From: Candidatus Babelota bacterium
GTDB taxonomy: Bacteria; Babelota; Babeliae; Babelales; JAUPTZ01
Reading direction: 5' to 3'
Assembly: GCA_030917105.1 (NCBI GenBank)
Contig: JAUPVI010000029.1
Coordinates: 1,247-9,195, forward strand
Length of the DNA: 7,949 bases
In this document: one piece after another, positions 6,767-7,949 of the stretch
How positions within the stretch are numbered: position 1 is the stretch's first letter
Layout: every line of letters begins with the position of its first letter
Position numbers and translations under genes: made by a program
The notes under the pieces: model-generated
What the model was told of the DNA's origin: nothing
Database searches by the model: none
What the model saw: the letters and a program-made list of their open reading frames with translations, nothing else

Positions 6767-7539
6767 CAACAAAATACATCATAAAGCTAATTAATCTTCA
6801 CAAAGCCTTCGGTCCAAAAGTCATTAGCCGAGACCTCAATCTGTCCATTGTTGAGGGAGAATTCCTCGCTATTATTGGTCGATCCGGCGAAGGGAAATCA
6901 GTCCTTCTCAAGCAAATGATCGGCCTCATTAAGCCAGATAGCGGCACTGTTATTGTAGATGACACCGATCTAACTACTGCCAAGGGCCACGAAGCTCAAG
7001 ACAAAGTTTTTCAATCATGCGGCTATGTATTCCAATTTGCCGCCCTTCTAGATTCTCTCAGCGTAGCTGAAAATGTTGGCATTACCCTGATTGAGGCTGG
7101 CATGACTGAAAAAGAGGTATTGCCTCTTGTTAAAGACAAACTGCTTTCTGTCGGCCTTGACCCCGCCATCGCAAGCCGGTACCCATCAGAACTCTCCGGT
7201 GGTATGAAAAAGCGGGTAGGCTTGGCGCGCACTCTTATGCGTAGGCCCAAAATCCTCATTTACGATGAACCAACAACCGGCCTGGACCCGATTTCAGTTC
7301 GCATGATTCATGAACTAATGCGCAAAACGCATGACGAAAACAAGACAACCACCGTAGTAATTTCACACGATCCGGATGTTTTTAATTACGCCGACCGAGT
7401 TGCCATGCTCCATGAGGGCCGCATTCTCTATGTTGGCGACGCAAAAACAATCTGGCAAGAAGAGAATCCGTATATCCACCAATTCATCCGTGGCCTTTCT
7501 CAAGGGCCAATCACCATGATTTCGGAGAAGGCGAAGTAG
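6763..7539 (+). CDS. mlaF: Mla-type lipid ABC transporter ATPase MlaF
   Basis: Cytoplasmic ATPase that powers MlaE. All ABC motifs are intact in the 258 residues: Walker A GRSGEGKS (39-46, K45), Q-loop Q91 in VFQFAALLDSLSV, signature LSGGMKKR (144-151), Walker B ILIYDEP with D168 and E169, D-loop in TTGLDP, and switch histidine H202 in VISHD. FAALLDSLSV and the Met-Lys-Lys after LSGG are features of the Mla/MCE subgroup rather than of general importers. The tail YIHQFIRGLSQGP matches the C-terminal extension that bridges partners in MlaF. It begins inside the last codons of mlaE (four-base overlap), so the two are made together. No MlaB, MlaC or MCE-domain MlaD follows within the window. Confidence 0.94.
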   Translation: MTTKYIIKLINLHKAFGPKVISRDLNLSIVEGEFLAIIGRSGEGKSVLLKQMIGLIKPDSGTVIVDDTDLTTAKGHEAQDKVFQSCGYVFQFAALLDSLSVAENVGITLIEAGMTEKEVLPLVKDKLLSVGLDPAIASRYPSELSGGMKKRVGLARTLMRRPKILIYDEPTTGLDPISVRMIHELMRKTHDENKTTTVVISHDPDVFNYADRVAMLHEGRILYVGDAKTIWQEENPYIHQFIRGLSQGPITMISEKAK

Positions 7540-7551
7540 CACGCCATCCTA

Positions 7552-7581
7552 TTGCATATCGCCCCCATTTTCTGGTATATA
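7552..7581 (+). promoter_or_regulatory. Candidate extended -10 promoter for the MoxR gene
   Basis: TATATA (7576-7581) is preceded by TGG (7573-7575), which gives an extended -10 of the TGnTATAAT type. TTGCAT (7552-7557) lies 18 bases upstream as a weak -35. Transcription would start near 7588, about 40 bases before the ATG. This supports separate transcription of the MoxR gene from the secG-mlaEF cluster. The -10 lies within a perfect palindrome, GGTATATACC (7574-7583). Confidence 0.38.
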
Positions 7582-7629
7582 CCCAACATCTCTTTAAAAA
7601 GAAAATAACATTACACTACAGGGGAACAT

Positions 7630-7949
7630 ATGAGCAAAATCGTTGCACCAGAAGTAATAGAAAATATTAAAGAAGAAGCTGCCCGCTGGCAAACCCTCAA
7701 GCAAGAAATAAAGAAGCGCGTCATAGGTCAAGAGCAGGTAATTGACCGCATTCTTATTGGTATTCTTTGCAACAGCCACATCCTTTTAGAAGGGGTGCCT
7801 GGGCTTGCAAAAACCACTCTCGTTACCGCTATCGCAGAAGCCATTGGCCTTGATTGCAAACGCATTCAATTCACTCCCGATTTGTTGCCTGCTGACGTTA
7901 TTGGAACTCAAATCTATAGCCCAAAAACTGAAGAGTTCAGCACCAAAAA
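7630..7949 (+). CDS. MoxR-family AAA+ ATPase (partial, N-terminal part)
   Basis: N-terminal 106 codons of a MoxR-type AAA+ ATPase; the gene continues past the right edge. MoxR proteins are chaperone-like ATPases that act on partners often carrying von Willebrand factor A domains, for example in metal insertion or complex maturation. The opening helix leads into KKRVIGQEQVIDRILIGIL, the usual MoxR entry. It is followed by Walker A GVPGLAKTT (55-63, K61) and by the conserved block QFTPDLLPADVIGTQIY. Walker B, sensor and arginine-finger regions lie outside the window. AGGGG (7620-7624), five bases before ATG, supports the start. It follows mlaF after 90 bases with its own promoter-like sequence, so a functional link to lipid transport is not implied. 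Confidence 0.92.
   Translation, partial: MSKIVAPEVIENIKEEAARWQTLKQEIKKRVIGQEQVIDRILIGILCNSHILLEGVPGLAKTTLVTAIAEAIGLDCKRIQFTPDLLPADVIGTQIYSPKTEEFSTK

Overview
The window looks like chromosomal housekeeping DNA from a Gram-negative-type bacterium, most likely an uncultivated lineage with a compact genome. Evidence for an outer membrane comes from an Mla-type lipid transporter (permease plus ATPase) and a secreted protein that ends in the aromatic residue typical of outer-membrane beta-barrels. The gene mix (leucyl-tRNA synthetase, secreted C11 cysteine peptidase, SecG, MlaE/MlaF, MoxR) and the unusual leucyl-tRNA synthetase would fit a group such as Candidatus Dependentiae (TM6). That placement is an inference from memory of such genomes, not a computed result. 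Base composition looks even, and no mobile element, tRNA, rRNA or CRISPR array was seen.

Layout. From 1 to 2404 on the minus strand is leuS, complete at its N-terminus and cut by the window edge about ten residues before its expected end. A 247-base divergent spacer (2405-2651) holds the leuS -10 box and leader, and the start region of a plus-strand gene. That gene (2652-4127) encodes a secreted clostripain-family (C11) cysteine peptidase with both catalytic residues visible. Only ten bases after its stop is the stop of a convergent minus-strand gene (4138-5505) for a predicted outer-membrane beta-barrel protein of unknown function. A second divergent spacer (5506-5671) leads into a plus-strand cluster: secG (5672-5959), mlaE (5987-6766) and mlaF (6763-7539). 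mlaE and mlaF overlap by four bases. After a 90-base gap with its own promoter-like sequence, a MoxR-family AAA+ ATPase gene starts at 7630 and runs off the window.

How the genes fit together. SecG is the small accessory subunit of the SecYEG channel, through which the two secreted proteins here would be exported. MlaE and MlaF form the inner-membrane core of a transporter that moves phospholipids between inner and outer membranes. The substrate-binding MCE protein (MlaD) usually encoded next to them is not in this window. MoxR proteins are chaperone-like ATPases often encoded beside von Willebrand factor A-domain proteins, which would lie beyond the right edge if present.

No convincing new multi-gene system is visible. 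The most interesting single observation is in leuS: the threonine-rich motif of the editing site (canonically TTRPDT) is replaced by NAHFEA, while the rest of the enzyme looks intact. The unassigned outer-membrane protein and the C11 peptidase with an enlarged segment between its catalytic residues are the next best targets.
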